Notes under the pieces: model-generated
Seen by the model: the letters and a program-made list of their open reading frames with translations, nothing else
The model's database searches: none
What the model was told of the DNA's origin: nothing
Shown here: piece after piece, positions 8,399 through 15,687 of the stretch
How positions within the stretch are numbered: the stretch's first letter is position 1
Layout of the letters: every line of letters starts with the position of its first letter
Assembly (NCBI GenBank): GCA_937934705.1
Contig: CALGYY010000045.1
Span: forward strand, 1 to 28,342
Length of the DNA stretch: 28,342 nt
From: an uncultured Bacteroidota bacterium
Lineage (GTDB): Bacteria > Bacteroidota > Bacteroidia > Bacteroidales > CAIWKO01
Direction: 5' to 3'
Position numbers and translations under genes: made by a program

Positions 8399-9522
8399 TG
8401 CTCAAACTACATCCCTCATACGAAAACCGGGTCTTCGGGCTTGATATCATGCGGGCACTGGCCATTATCTTCGTGGTGATGGGGCATGGGGGGATGTTGC
8501 AGCATGCCGGAACCGGATTCCCATGGATCAGACTGATCGACGGGGTGGAAATGTTCTTTGTACTCAGTGGTTTCCTGATTGGAGGCATTCTGATCAAAAC
8601 ATTTTTCAAAGAACAGAGATTCACGCTTAAAAGCCTTGGTGATTTCTGGGTGCGGCGCTGGTTCAGAACCCTGCCGAATTACTACCTCGTGCTGATGCTG
8701 AATATCATTGTGGTAGCTGCCGGACTCACCCCGGAGGACTTCAGTCAGTTCAACTGGAAGTTTTTTCTGTTTCTGCAGAATTTCTCCTCCCCTTTTACCG
8801 GATTTTTCTGGGAATCGTGGAGTCTCAGCATCGAAGAGTGGTTCTATGTCTTTTTTCCGCTGCTTCTTTTGGGAAGTTATCTGGTAATGAAGTCAATGAA
8901 GTTTGGAAAATCAACCATCTTTCTCGTCGCCATCCTAATGTTCCTGCTCGTCCCGCTGCTTCTCAGGGTCTTTATTGCTGCAGATTATGAAGTGGATGAA
9001 TTCTGGCTTCAGAATAAAATCTACAAAGTTGTGGTATTCCGCCTCGACAGTATCGCCTGGGGCATTCTGGCATCTATTATCTCCTATAAACTGCCCGTTT
9101 TCTGGAGATCGTGCCGTATATATACGTTTATCCTCGGTATTGTGCTTACCTACTTCGTATTGTACTTTCCCTGGGAAACCAATGCCTTTTCAACAAAAGT
9201 GTTTTACAACACCCTTCAGAGTATTGGCTGTTTTCTGCTGCTGCCGGGATTCGACAGTATCCGCAAGGGTCCCCGTTTACTGGTGAAAGTTTTTACACAC
9301 ATCAGCCTCATTTCCTATTCCATGTACCTGCTCAACCTCGGGATCATCGCCCAGATTATCAATTACAACTTCCCTCCGGTCAATGCCTTACACGCGTGGG
9401 TTCAGTACGGGCTCTACTGGTTTTTGGTTATCTTTTTGTCAACGCTTTTGTACAGATTCTTCGAAAGACCCATGATGGACCTGAGAGAGAAAATCTCACC
9501 GGGTAAGTCCCCAAAGAATTAA
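8398..9522 (+). CDS. Acyltransferase-3 family membrane O-acyltransferase (OafA/YrhL-like)
   Basis: A 374-residue protein with about ten membrane helices. It starts with the family signature: FGLDIMRALAIIFVVMGHGG holds the conserved Arg and His at residues 19 and 29. The VEMFFVLSGFLIGG and WSLSIEEWFYVFFP motifs follow. These enzymes move acetyl or other acyl groups from the cytoplasm onto glycans or lipids at the periplasmic face. There is no fused SGNH domain. The ATG overlaps the hydrolase stop by one base, so the two form one transcription unit. It ends 50 bases from the convergent radical-SAM gene. The acyl donor and acceptor are unknown. Confidence 0.9.
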   Translation: MLKLHPSYENRVFGLDIMRALAIIFVVMGHGGMLQHAGTGFPWIRLIDGVEMFFVLSGFLIGGILIKTFFKEQRFTLKSLGDFWVRRWFRTLPNYYLVLMLNIIVVAAGLTPEDFSQFNWKFFLFLQNFSSPFTGFFWESWSLSIEEWFYVFFPLLLLGSYLVMKSMKFGKSTIFLVAILMFLLVPLLLRVFIAADYEVDEFWLQNKIYKVVVFRLDSIAWGILASIISYKLPVFWRSCRIYTFILGIVLTYFVLYFPWETNAFSTKVFYNTLQSIGCFLLLPGFDSIRKGPRLLVKVFTHISLISYSMYLLNLGIIAQIINYNFPPVNALHAWVQYGLYWFLVIFLSTLLYRFFERPMMDLREKISPGKSPKN

Positions 9523-9572
9523 CAGATATCGTCAGTAATGAGATCTGATAACGCAATGACGGCGGGACCAGA

Positions 9573-10979
9573 TCAGTGCAATAAATCTCTCTTCAATCGG
9601 AGCAGCGTTCTGAACATAGGTTCATCCAATCTCTGAACCCTCCTCATTTCGACCGCTTTCGCCATCATTTCAGGCGGAGGCGTGGAGTCAGAGCTCAGGA
9701 GACAATTGGGACGTCCCACGCATTCGGATTGCAGGATTTTTACAAGCCTGTCATGAGGGGTCTGAGGGGAGAAATAAAAAAGCGGTTTTAGCAGATCCTC
9801 TTCTTTGCTGATCAGGCCCTCTTTCAAAGCGATTTGCTGTAAGGGGGTTCCGGGATAGATCCGGAGACCGGAAGACAGGTGCACAAGGTCCTCCGGGCTA
9901 ATCATATCATCGATGAAGCTGAAGGTCTCGCCGATGGTTTCTTCACTTTCACCGGGACCGCCGAGCAGGAAGAACCACATGGAGGGCAGACCTGCTTCGC
10001 GGATCAGGGTGGCCGTCCGCTTCAGGTCGCTGAGAATGAAATTTTTACCCAGACTGCGCAACATACTTTCCGAAGCTGAATCAGGGGTGCAGTCGATCTG
10101 CCTGAAACCCGCATTCATCATCAGTTCCAGTAATTCCGCTGTCGTATGGCGGGGATTGATCCCCATAGTCCGCATCCTGAAAGTTAAACCCCGTGACAGT
10201 ATCTCGCGGCAAATGGCTTCAGCATGCCCCGGAGGATCATTGAATACCGAATCAACAAATTCAAAAGTGATATCCCCCAGCCTCCCTGCTGCTCCTTCCA
10301 TCTCATCCACCACTTCACTGGCCGTCCGCGGACGTAATTTATTACCCTCTATGCCTGGATAAGTGCAATATACACAATGAAAACCACAGCCCCTTTTGGC
10401 CTGCACCGGATAGGCTCCTCTCTGCCGATAGGGTGAATAATCGATCCATTGGTCAATCTCAGCCGCTGACTGACTGTATGGATTCTCTCCGGTTTGTACC
10501 ATAGCAGTTGCGGACATTGAATCCCGGATCAGCAATGGCACATCCGGTAAGGAATCCGAATTGAATATTTTGCGGAGCAGCTCAGGAAACACCCTTTCTC
10601 CGGGACCACAAACACCATATGATGCCCCCATTTGCCTGATCAGGGCATCCGGAAAAATGCTGAAACCGGCACCACCCAGAACCAGCGGAACCCTATGCTC
10701 ATCTTTCAGTGGTTGAATGGTTTGCATCATGATCTGATCCACATAATAATTCAGCTTATCATAGGTCATGTCATCTATATTTCTGATGCTTAAGCCTATG
10801 CAATCCGGACTAAATTCACGGGCCCGACTCCGCAGCATCTCCGGAGACATGAAGGTAGCATCCAGCACTTCGATATGTGCAATCTCCTTAACACTGTTGG
10901 CTACCAGGCACAAACCCAGAGGCGGTACCGGGTATGGATTGGTTTCCGGATTGGCATTAACAAGCAGTAGTTTTTTCAT
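9573..10979 (-). CDS. Radical SAM enzyme with N-terminal B12-binding-type domain (1)
   Basis: A 468-residue protein. Residues 1-140 form a Rossmann domain of the cobalamin-binding type (KLLLVNANPE at the start, VLGGAGFSIFP at about 100-110, CGPGE at 124-128). The radical-SAM barrel follows, with the [4Fe-4S] cluster motif CGFHCVYC (Cys198, Cys202, Cys205) and the LLGGPGES glycine-rich stretch. The classical DxHxxG cobalamin ligand is absent, as in many members of this class, so bound B12 is possible but not proven. Family members catalyse C-methylations, ring closures and other radical steps in natural-product and lipid pathways. It is last in an rSAM-OMT-rSAM operon, 15 bases after the methyltransferase. 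The substrate is unknown. Confidence 0.88.
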   Translation of the reverse strand: MKKLLLVNANPETNPYPVPPLGLCLVANSVKEIAHIEVLDATFMSPEMLRSRAREFSPDCIGLSIRNIDDMTYDKLNYYVDQIMMQTIQPLKDEHRVPLVLGGAGFSIFPDALIRQMGASYGVCGPGERVFPELLRKIFNSDSLPDVPLLIRDSMSATAMVQTGENPYSQSAAEIDQWIDYSPYRQRGAYPVQAKRGCGFHCVYCTYPGIEGNKLRPRTASEVVDEMEGAAGRLGDITFEFVDSVFNDPPGHAEAICREILSRGLTFRMRTMGINPRHTTAELLELMMNAGFRQIDCTPDSASESMLRSLGKNFILSDLKRTATLIREAGLPSMWFFLLGGPGESEETIGETFSFIDDMISPEDLVHLSSGLRIYPGTPLQQIALKEGLISKEEDLLKPLFYFSPQTPHDRLVKILQSECVGRPNCLLSSDSTPPPEMMAKAVEMRRVQRLDEPMFRTLLRLKRDLLH

Positions 10980-10994
10980 GAAGATAGAAGGGAA

Positions 10995-12104
10995 TCAATT
11001 GTTTGACAATGGCTTACCCTCCAGGAAATAAAAAGGTGTCGCGGTATTAATCAACTTATTGAGAATGAATCCGGCCGCTTCGAAAACACGCCTGAATTCA
11101 TCCGCCGTTCTCTCCCTGCCGCCGCTCGTACCGATCAGCATCTGAAGGTCCAGGGTTTTCCCGAATGAAGGCCGGTTTTTCTCGCTGATCACTGAATCAA
11201 TCACCAGAAGCCTCGCTCCCGGGATCATGGCCTTTCTGATATTGGTCATGATCTTTATGCAGGCCTCATCATCCCAGTCATGCAAAATATTTTTCAAAAT
11301 ATACAGGTCCCCTCCCGCCGGAATTTGACCAAAGAAATCCCCTTCCACAAAGCTGCATCTGTCCTCCGCTCCGAAAAGCCCGAAATTATAACTCGCCTGC
11401 TGTGCTACGCCGGGCAGATCCAAAACGGTGACCTTGAGTGAGCTGAACTTTCCAGCCAGAGCGGAAACCATGAACCCGTGGCCTCCCCCCACATCCACGA
11501 TATGTCTGAATTTTCCGAAATTGTATGCTGTCATGAACAAGGGCAAAGACATCAGGTTGGAATCGGTCATCGCCCGGCTGAACAGGGCACTCTTTTCAGG
11601 GTTTTGCTGCAGGAAATCAAAAGGTTCCAGGCCTGTCCGTTTCTTAATCGCATTTTGTCCTGTCCTGACACAGTCTTCCAGATCCCCGACAAATGTCCAG
11701 TTATTCTCTCCCAGGTGATGTCGGATGAAATATTTCATGGAATGTCTGTCTTCTCCCAGTGCTTCACTCAAACGGGTATTCGCGTATACGCCCCGGCCGA
11801 GGTTTTTAAAAATCCCGTGGCCCGACAACACCCTCATGAGGCGAATGAGTGAGCCCTCGTGAACTTCCAGATTTTTTGACAATTCGCTGATATGAAGCGG
11901 TTTATCATGAAGCACATCCGCAATTCCCAGATCTGCTGCGACTCCGATAGCCTTGGCGACCCAGAAAGAAGATGCATACTCCATCATCACATAATCAGGC
12001 GGAAACATCCTGCGTGCTGTATTCATCAGAAAGCTCCTTAAGGCACCGGTGGCCCGGATGACGAACAATGGAGGAACTTTTTTGAAGCGGGGTTTCTTAT
12101 GCAT
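10995..12104 (-). CDS. SAM-dependent O-methyltransferase (Methyltransferase_2 type, CrtF/plant-OMT-like)
   Basis: A 369-residue protein. The N-terminal winged-helix dimerisation domain (about 40-130, with LGIADVLHDKPLHISELSKN) is followed by a class I methyltransferase domain. SAM motif I is DVGGGHG (204-210), an acidic VLDLPGV loop lies near 228, and LKNILHDWDDE carries the general-base His275 of this family. Relatives methylate phenolic or other hydroxyls of polyketides, carotenoids and plant phenolics. It lies between two radical-SAM genes with gaps of 15 and 20 bases, so it should act in the same pathway, probably capping a hydroxyl. The extra basic stretch (residues 1-25) before the family core might indicate a later start, such as Met27. 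Confidence 0.9.
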   Translation of the reverse strand: MHKKPRFKKVPPLFVIRATGALRSFLMNTARRMFPPDYVMMEYASSFWVAKAIGVAADLGIADVLHDKPLHISELSKNLEVHEGSLIRLMRVLSGHGIFKNLGRGVYANTRLSEALGEDRHSMKYFIRHHLGENNWTFVGDLEDCVRTGQNAIKKRTGLEPFDFLQQNPEKSALFSRAMTDSNLMSLPLFMTAYNFGKFRHIVDVGGGHGFMVSALAGKFSSLKVTVLDLPGVAQQASYNFGLFGAEDRCSFVEGDFFGQIPAGGDLYILKNILHDWDDEACIKIMTNIRKAMIPGARLLVIDSVISEKNRPSFGKTLDLQMLIGTSGGRERTADEFRRVFEAAGFILNKLINTATPFYFLEGKPLSNN

Positions 12105-12124
12105 TATTAATCAGCTTAAAACTT

Positions 12125-13486
12125 CTATATCACATCCTTACCTTTCTTAATCAGCCAAAGGGCGCCAACCTTCGCATAGAATTCTTCCAAAGGCATCCTG
12201 GTGGGTAAAACGCAATTGAAGAAATTGTACTTGTCGAGGCAGGTATCCACGATACGGTCCTTCATTTCCTCATAGTAATCCGTCCCCGGCATCGGTGTCA
12301 ATATCGTATAACCCGCATACACCACACGATGTGCAGAGGCATATTCGGCCAGAGCATCGAAATCATTATCATCATAATCATTGGGGATCACATAATTGCC
12401 TCTCAACATGATGTCATGATCATGAAAAACGGATATGGCTTTTTCAATCAGTGCTGCATTGGTCCCTTTACGGTATTTTTTCAGTTCGCTTTCACGGAAA
12501 GACTCGAAACCGCAAATCACCACTTTAAGTCCTCCCCGTGCCAGTTTTCCGATGAGTTCCGGATATTCTGCGGCAGTATCAAAGCGGATATCCATAATGA
12601 ATTCTTTCCTGATTCCCTCTTCTTCGATGCGATCAAAGAGTTTGTTGATGAACGCAATATCAACTACGGTATTGGCATCTGCAAAACGAACCACCTCATA
12701 ATCTCTGATGGATTTCAGTTCTTCAATGATGCTTTCACAATCGCGTTGGGAATAAGCTCCGCAATATTGTTTCCAGATGGAGCAAAAGGTACAGCGGTGC
12801 TGGCAGCCCAGCGAGGTAAAGAGATAGGTGGAAGGTGAGGGATGCCCGCCCACATGATAAGTAGATATCCAGGGCTTTAACAGATCCCTGTCCGGATGGA
12901 GATAGTCTTGGCCTGCTGCATCCCGGAATACGGCCGGCAATGGTGAAGAAATGAGATGTCCTCTCCCGTCGTGTTTCAGCCATCCGCCCACGGAATCCAC
13001 AGGATGACCATCCTCCAGTGCGTCCACCAATTGGCGGAACATTGCGGCCGATTGACCCGGACAAACATAGTCAACGCCATCTGTGGCAAAATCTCCGGGA
13101 CATAAAGTGGTGTGAAGTCCGCCGGCAAAAGTGATCAACTCCGGTTTAAGCATTTTGGCCAATCTGAAGATCTTCAGACCTGCATTGAACTCAGAGGCAA
13201 TAAAAGTAACACCCACGATATCCGGATTGAAATTCAGGATGTACTTTTCCACGACACTTGTCCAGTTCCTGGCTTCCTCGTACAGGCCTTTGGCTTCCAA
13301 AAGATCAATTTCTCCTTTCAGGTCAATCAGGCATATGTCATGATGTTTCACCGCGGCAGCCACGGTAAGTAAGCCCAGGGGCGGTCCGATCAGTTTCTTA
13401 TGGATGAAATGCTTAGCCTCTTCCGGTGCGTATTCCAGTATATTATTCAGGGGTGAGCGCGGGGGATTGATCAGTAGAATTCTCAT
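12125..13486 (-). CDS. Radical SAM enzyme with N-terminal B12-binding-type domain (2)
   Basis: A 453-residue protein starting MRILLINPPRSP, the usual first strand of B12-binding radical-SAM proteins. The N-terminal domain has PPLGLLTVAAAVK (about 35-47), an NPDIVGVTF strand and AGGLHTTLCPGDF (121-133). The [4Fe-4S] motif is CQHRCTFC (Cys228, Cys232, Cys235), and TPMPGTDYYEEM lies near the C-terminus. The architecture resembles anaerobic oxidative cyclase or HpnJ-like enzymes, but the reaction cannot be assigned. The frame is open to 13552, but the -7 element at 13524-13531 places transcription near 13517, which excludes that start. The ATGs at 13507 and 13486 remain, and 13486 fits the family. 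It heads the leftward operon opposite the GT1 gene. Confidence 0.87.
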   Translation of the reverse strand: MRILLINPPRSPLNNILEYAPEEAKHFIHKKLIGPPLGLLTVAAAVKHHDICLIDLKGEIDLLEAKGLYEEARNWTSVVEKYILNFNPDIVGVTFIASEFNAGLKIFRLAKMLKPELITFAGGLHTTLCPGDFATDGVDYVCPGQSAAMFRQLVDALEDGHPVDSVGGWLKHDGRGHLISSPLPAVFRDAAGQDYLHPDRDLLKPWISTYHVGGHPSPSTYLFTSLGCQHRCTFCSIWKQYCGAYSQRDCESIIEELKSIRDYEVVRFADANTVVDIAFINKLFDRIEEEGIRKEFIMDIRFDTAAEYPELIGKLARGGLKVVICGFESFRESELKKYRKGTNAALIEKAISVFHDHDIMLRGNYVIPNDYDDNDFDALAEYASAHRVVYAGYTILTPMPGTDYYEEMKDRIVDTCLDKYNFFNCVLPTRMPLEEFYAKVGALWLIKKGKDVI

Positions 13487-13523
13487 CAGCTTTCTGTCAG
13501 AGGTCATGCATGATAATGCTTTG

Positions 13524-13531
13524 CAAAAATA
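13524..13531 (-). promoter_or_regulatory. -7 promoter element for the radical-SAM/OMT operon
   Basis: The minus strand reads TATTTTTG, a perfect TAnnTTTG, with transcription expected near 13517. The -33 position lacks TTTG, so activation by a regulator is possible. A short inverted repeat (gcat-gata-atgc, 13508-13519) sits at the expected transcription start and could be an operator, but four-base arms are weak evidence. Confidence 0.55.
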
Positions 13532-13533
13532 GT

Positions 13534-13541
13534 TAATTTTG
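13534..13541 (+). promoter_or_regulatory. -7 promoter element for the GT1 glycosyltransferase gene
   Basis: TAATTTTG matches TAnnTTTG and starts only two bases from the opposing -7 element (13524-13531). Transcription is expected near 13548, 22 bases before the ATG at 13570. No TTTG occurs at the normal -33 distance; one at 13520-13523 is too close (10 bases). Confidence 0.5.
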
Positions 13542-13569
13542 ACCGCAGGCATTCAGCCCCGGATCACCT

Positions 13570-14850
13570 ATGGCGAAGATTCTCTTTGCAACGGTTCCCT
13601 TATCGGGACACGTGAATCCCGGGATCCCGCTCGCAAAAAGACTGACTGAGCTGGGTCACGAGGTTTGGTGGTATTGCGGGAGCGCTTTTCGTGACAGGAT
13701 CAGCGCGAGCGGCGCCAGGTTCATTTCGTTTGATTATGCACCGGAATTCAACGACCAGACGGTTGCGCAATTACATGGACCGGTCCCCACCCGCAGTTTG
13801 CTGGCCAACGCAGCATTTTACGCACGCTATGTTTTCTTTCAGCCCATGCCTGCATATTATCTGGATCTGAAAAAGATTCTGAGCAGTTTTAACGCATCCA
13901 TACTGGTTTCTGATGAATGGTTCAGCGGAGGCATACCCTTCTCTGAAAAAAAGATATTGCCCTGGGTGATTTACGGGAATTCTCCATTGATGATGATGAC
14001 GGCCAATATGCCGGCACCCGGCTCAGGCCTCATGCCCGATAACAGCATTTACGGCAAGCACCGTGATTTCCTCGTCAAACTGATCGCGCGCAGGTTATTC
14101 ATGCCCATTCAGCATCACATCAACCAGATCAGGAAAGATGTCGGACTGGGCAAAATGAGATACTGCTTTTTTGAGCAGAATATGAGGAATGCTGCACTTT
14201 GTCTGAAATTCAACACCAGAGCCTTTGAATTCCCTTATCCGCAAGTCCCCGATAACCTTTATTTTGTCGGACCTGTGCTGCCATCCGACCAAAATGGCCG
14301 GGATTTCCCCTGGCTGGAGAATTTGCCCGCAGCCCATAAAGATGTGGTTTTGATCACCCAGGGTTCGGTTGATGTTTACGACATCCGCAAGCTGATCGTG
14401 CCTGCGCTGAGGGCGTTGAAAAATGAGAATATCCTGACCCTGGTTTCGACCGGAGGGAAAAATGTTGAAGAACTCCGAAAACAGTTTAAGGGAGAGAACG
14501 TGATCATAGAACCTTACATACCCTATGCAAAGGTCATGGATCATGTAAAACTGATGATCACCAACGGAGGATTCGGAGGGGTCTCGACCGCTTTGTTCCA
14601 CGGAGTCCCGCTGATCGTCGCCGGCAATTCGGAAGACAAACCCGAAGTGGCCAGTCGTGTGGTGTACACCGGATGCGGAATCGATATGAACACAGGTAAG
14701 CCATCGCCCGCCAAACTCAGGAAAGCCGTTATGCAGATCCTTGAAGAAGCTTCTTACCGTGAAGCTGCAATGAAGATCAGCGAAGATTACAGGAAACATA
14801 ATGCTGTGGACGAAAGCATCTTCCTCATGGGACAATTGCTTCATCGGTAA
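13570..14850 (+). CDS. GT1 family glycosyltransferase (UGT/macrolide-glycosyltransferase type)
   Basis: A 426-residue GT-B enzyme. The acceptor half begins KILFATVPLSGHVNPGIPLAKRL, with the His13-type catalytic position of UGTs (SGHVNP). The donor half has VLITQGSVDV and, at about residues 328-358, NGGFGGVSTALFHGVPLI, the GT1 nucleotide-sugar signature, though the usual His before GG is Asn here. Relatives glycosylate small hydrophobic acceptors such as macrolides, aryl compounds, sterols and carotenoids rather than growing polysaccharides, so this gene fits the natural-product-like locus better than the glycan genes to the left. It faces the radical-SAM operon across a back-to-back promoter. 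The ABC operon starts 90 bases downstream with its own -7 element. Donor and acceptor are unknown. Confidence 0.88.
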   Translation: MAKILFATVPLSGHVNPGIPLAKRLTELGHEVWWYCGSAFRDRISASGARFISFDYAPEFNDQTVAQLHGPVPTRSLLANAAFYARYVFFQPMPAYYLDLKKILSSFNASILVSDEWFSGGIPFSEKKILPWVIYGNSPLMMMTANMPAPGSGLMPDNSIYGKHRDFLVKLIARRLFMPIQHHINQIRKDVGLGKMRYCFFEQNMRNAALCLKFNTRAFEFPYPQVPDNLYFVGPVLPSDQNGRDFPWLENLPAAHKDVVLITQGSVDVYDIRKLIVPALRALKNENILTLVSTGGKNVEELRKQFKGENVIIEPYIPYAKVMDHVKLMITNGGFGGVSTALFHGVPLIVAGNSEDKPEVASRVVYTGCGIDMNTGKPSPAKLRKAVMQILEEASYREAAMKISEDYRKHNAVDESIFLMGQLLHR

Positions 14851-14899
14851 AATGCTGAAGAATGACCATAGTGATACGGGCATTCTGATCAAAAAAATT

Positions 14900-14907
14900 T
14901 ACCTTTG
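14900..14907 (+). promoter_or_regulatory. -7 promoter element for the ABC-BtrH-ACP-ligase operon
   Basis: TACCTTTG is a perfect TAnnTTTG in the 90-base gap after the GT1 gene. Transcription would start near 14914, 27 bases before the ATG at 14941. It includes the TTG at 14905 that could be mistaken for a start codon. A -33 TTTG is not evident. Confidence 0.6.
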
Positions 14908-14940
14908 CACCTTATTTTTCAATTCACCGGAAATCAATCA

Positions 14941-15687
14941 ATGCAGGCACTGATCAAGGTTAGCGGTTTAAAGAAGAGCTATAAAGGCAACCCCATGCCG
15001 GTGCTGAAAGGTATTGATTTGGAAATCAAGCGGGGAGAATTCTTCGGTTTGCTCGGACCCAATGCTGCCGGTAAAACGACGCTGATCTCCATCATGTGCG
15101 GTTTGCTGAAAATTACGGAAGGCAAAGTACATATCCATGGACAGGAAGTCGGAAATAACAATTTCGCAATCAAGCAATTGATTGGACTGATCCCTCAGGA
15201 AATTGCATTATACCCCACCCTTACTGTTGTTGAAAACCTTCGCTTTTTCGGACAAATGTATGGAATCAGGCGAAAGGCACTCGAGAAAAGGATAGAGGAA
15301 TGCCTCGAACTACTGAAACTGCATGCCCATGCCGACAAACGGATATCCAATTGCTCGGGGGGAATCAGGAGAAGAGCCAATCTGATGTGCGGATTGATCC
15401 ATTCACCGGAGATCATTTTTCTGGACGAACCCACCCTGGGTGTTGATGCGCAGTCGATGAATCTCATTTATGAATACCTGAGGAAACTCAACAGTGAAGG
15501 CACCACCATCATTTATACCACGCATTATATGCGGGAAGCTGAAAGCCTGTTTTCAAGGGTAACTATTATCGACGACGGATTCATCATTGCCAACAGCACA
15601 CCTGCACGGCTGTTGGAAGAACACCCGAATTGCAGAGATCTTGGAGAAGTATTCATCAAACTGACAGGAAGGGAGTTAAGAGACTGA
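14941..15687 (+). CDS. ABC transporter ATP-binding protein (DrrA/ABC-2 exporter type)
   Basis: A 248-residue complete nucleotide-binding domain. Walker A is GPNAAGKTT (39-47), the Q-loop PQE is at 85-87, the signature is CSGGIRRR (138-145) instead of LSGGQ, Walker B is IIFLDEP (158-164), the D-loop is LGVD (166-169) and the H-loop is His196 (YTTHYM). The SGG-x-RRR form recalls daunorubicin-type DrrA exporters. The frame extends to a TTG at 14905, but that codon lies inside the -7 promoter element, so the ATG at 14941 is the start. The stop overlaps the permease start by one base (TGATG). It should power export of the product of this locus, or of a lipid, across the inner membrane. Confidence 0.93.
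   Translation: MQALIKVSGLKKSYKGNPMPVLKGIDLEIKRGEFFGLLGPNAAGKTTLISIMCGLLKITEGKVHIHGQEVGNNNFAIKQLIGLIPQEIALYPTLTVVENLRFFGQMYGIRRKALEKRIEECLELLKLHAHADKRISNCSGGIRRRANLMCGLIHSPEIIFLDEPTLGVDAQSMNLIYEYLRKLNSEGTTIIYTTHYMREAESLFSRVTIIDDGFIIANSTPARLLEEHPNCRDLGEVFIKLTGRELRD

Noticed and set aside
9523..9572. Shared terminator between the convergent acyltransferase and radical-SAM genes
   Set aside because: Only short imperfect repeats (cagat/atctg) and no T-run; not convincing.
12329..12838. 169-codon plus-strand open frame
   Set aside because: It is a shadow of the second radical-SAM gene, low in complexity at its start and without family features.
14095..14892. 265-codon minus-strand open frame
   Set aside because: It is antisense to the GT1 gene, whose motifs are intact; the translation shows no domain.
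14868..14900. Possible terminator after the GT1 gene (agaatg/cattct repeat before an A-rich run)
   Set aside because: The stem is only 6 bp with a 16-base loop and the following run is A-rich, not T-rich, on the plus strand.
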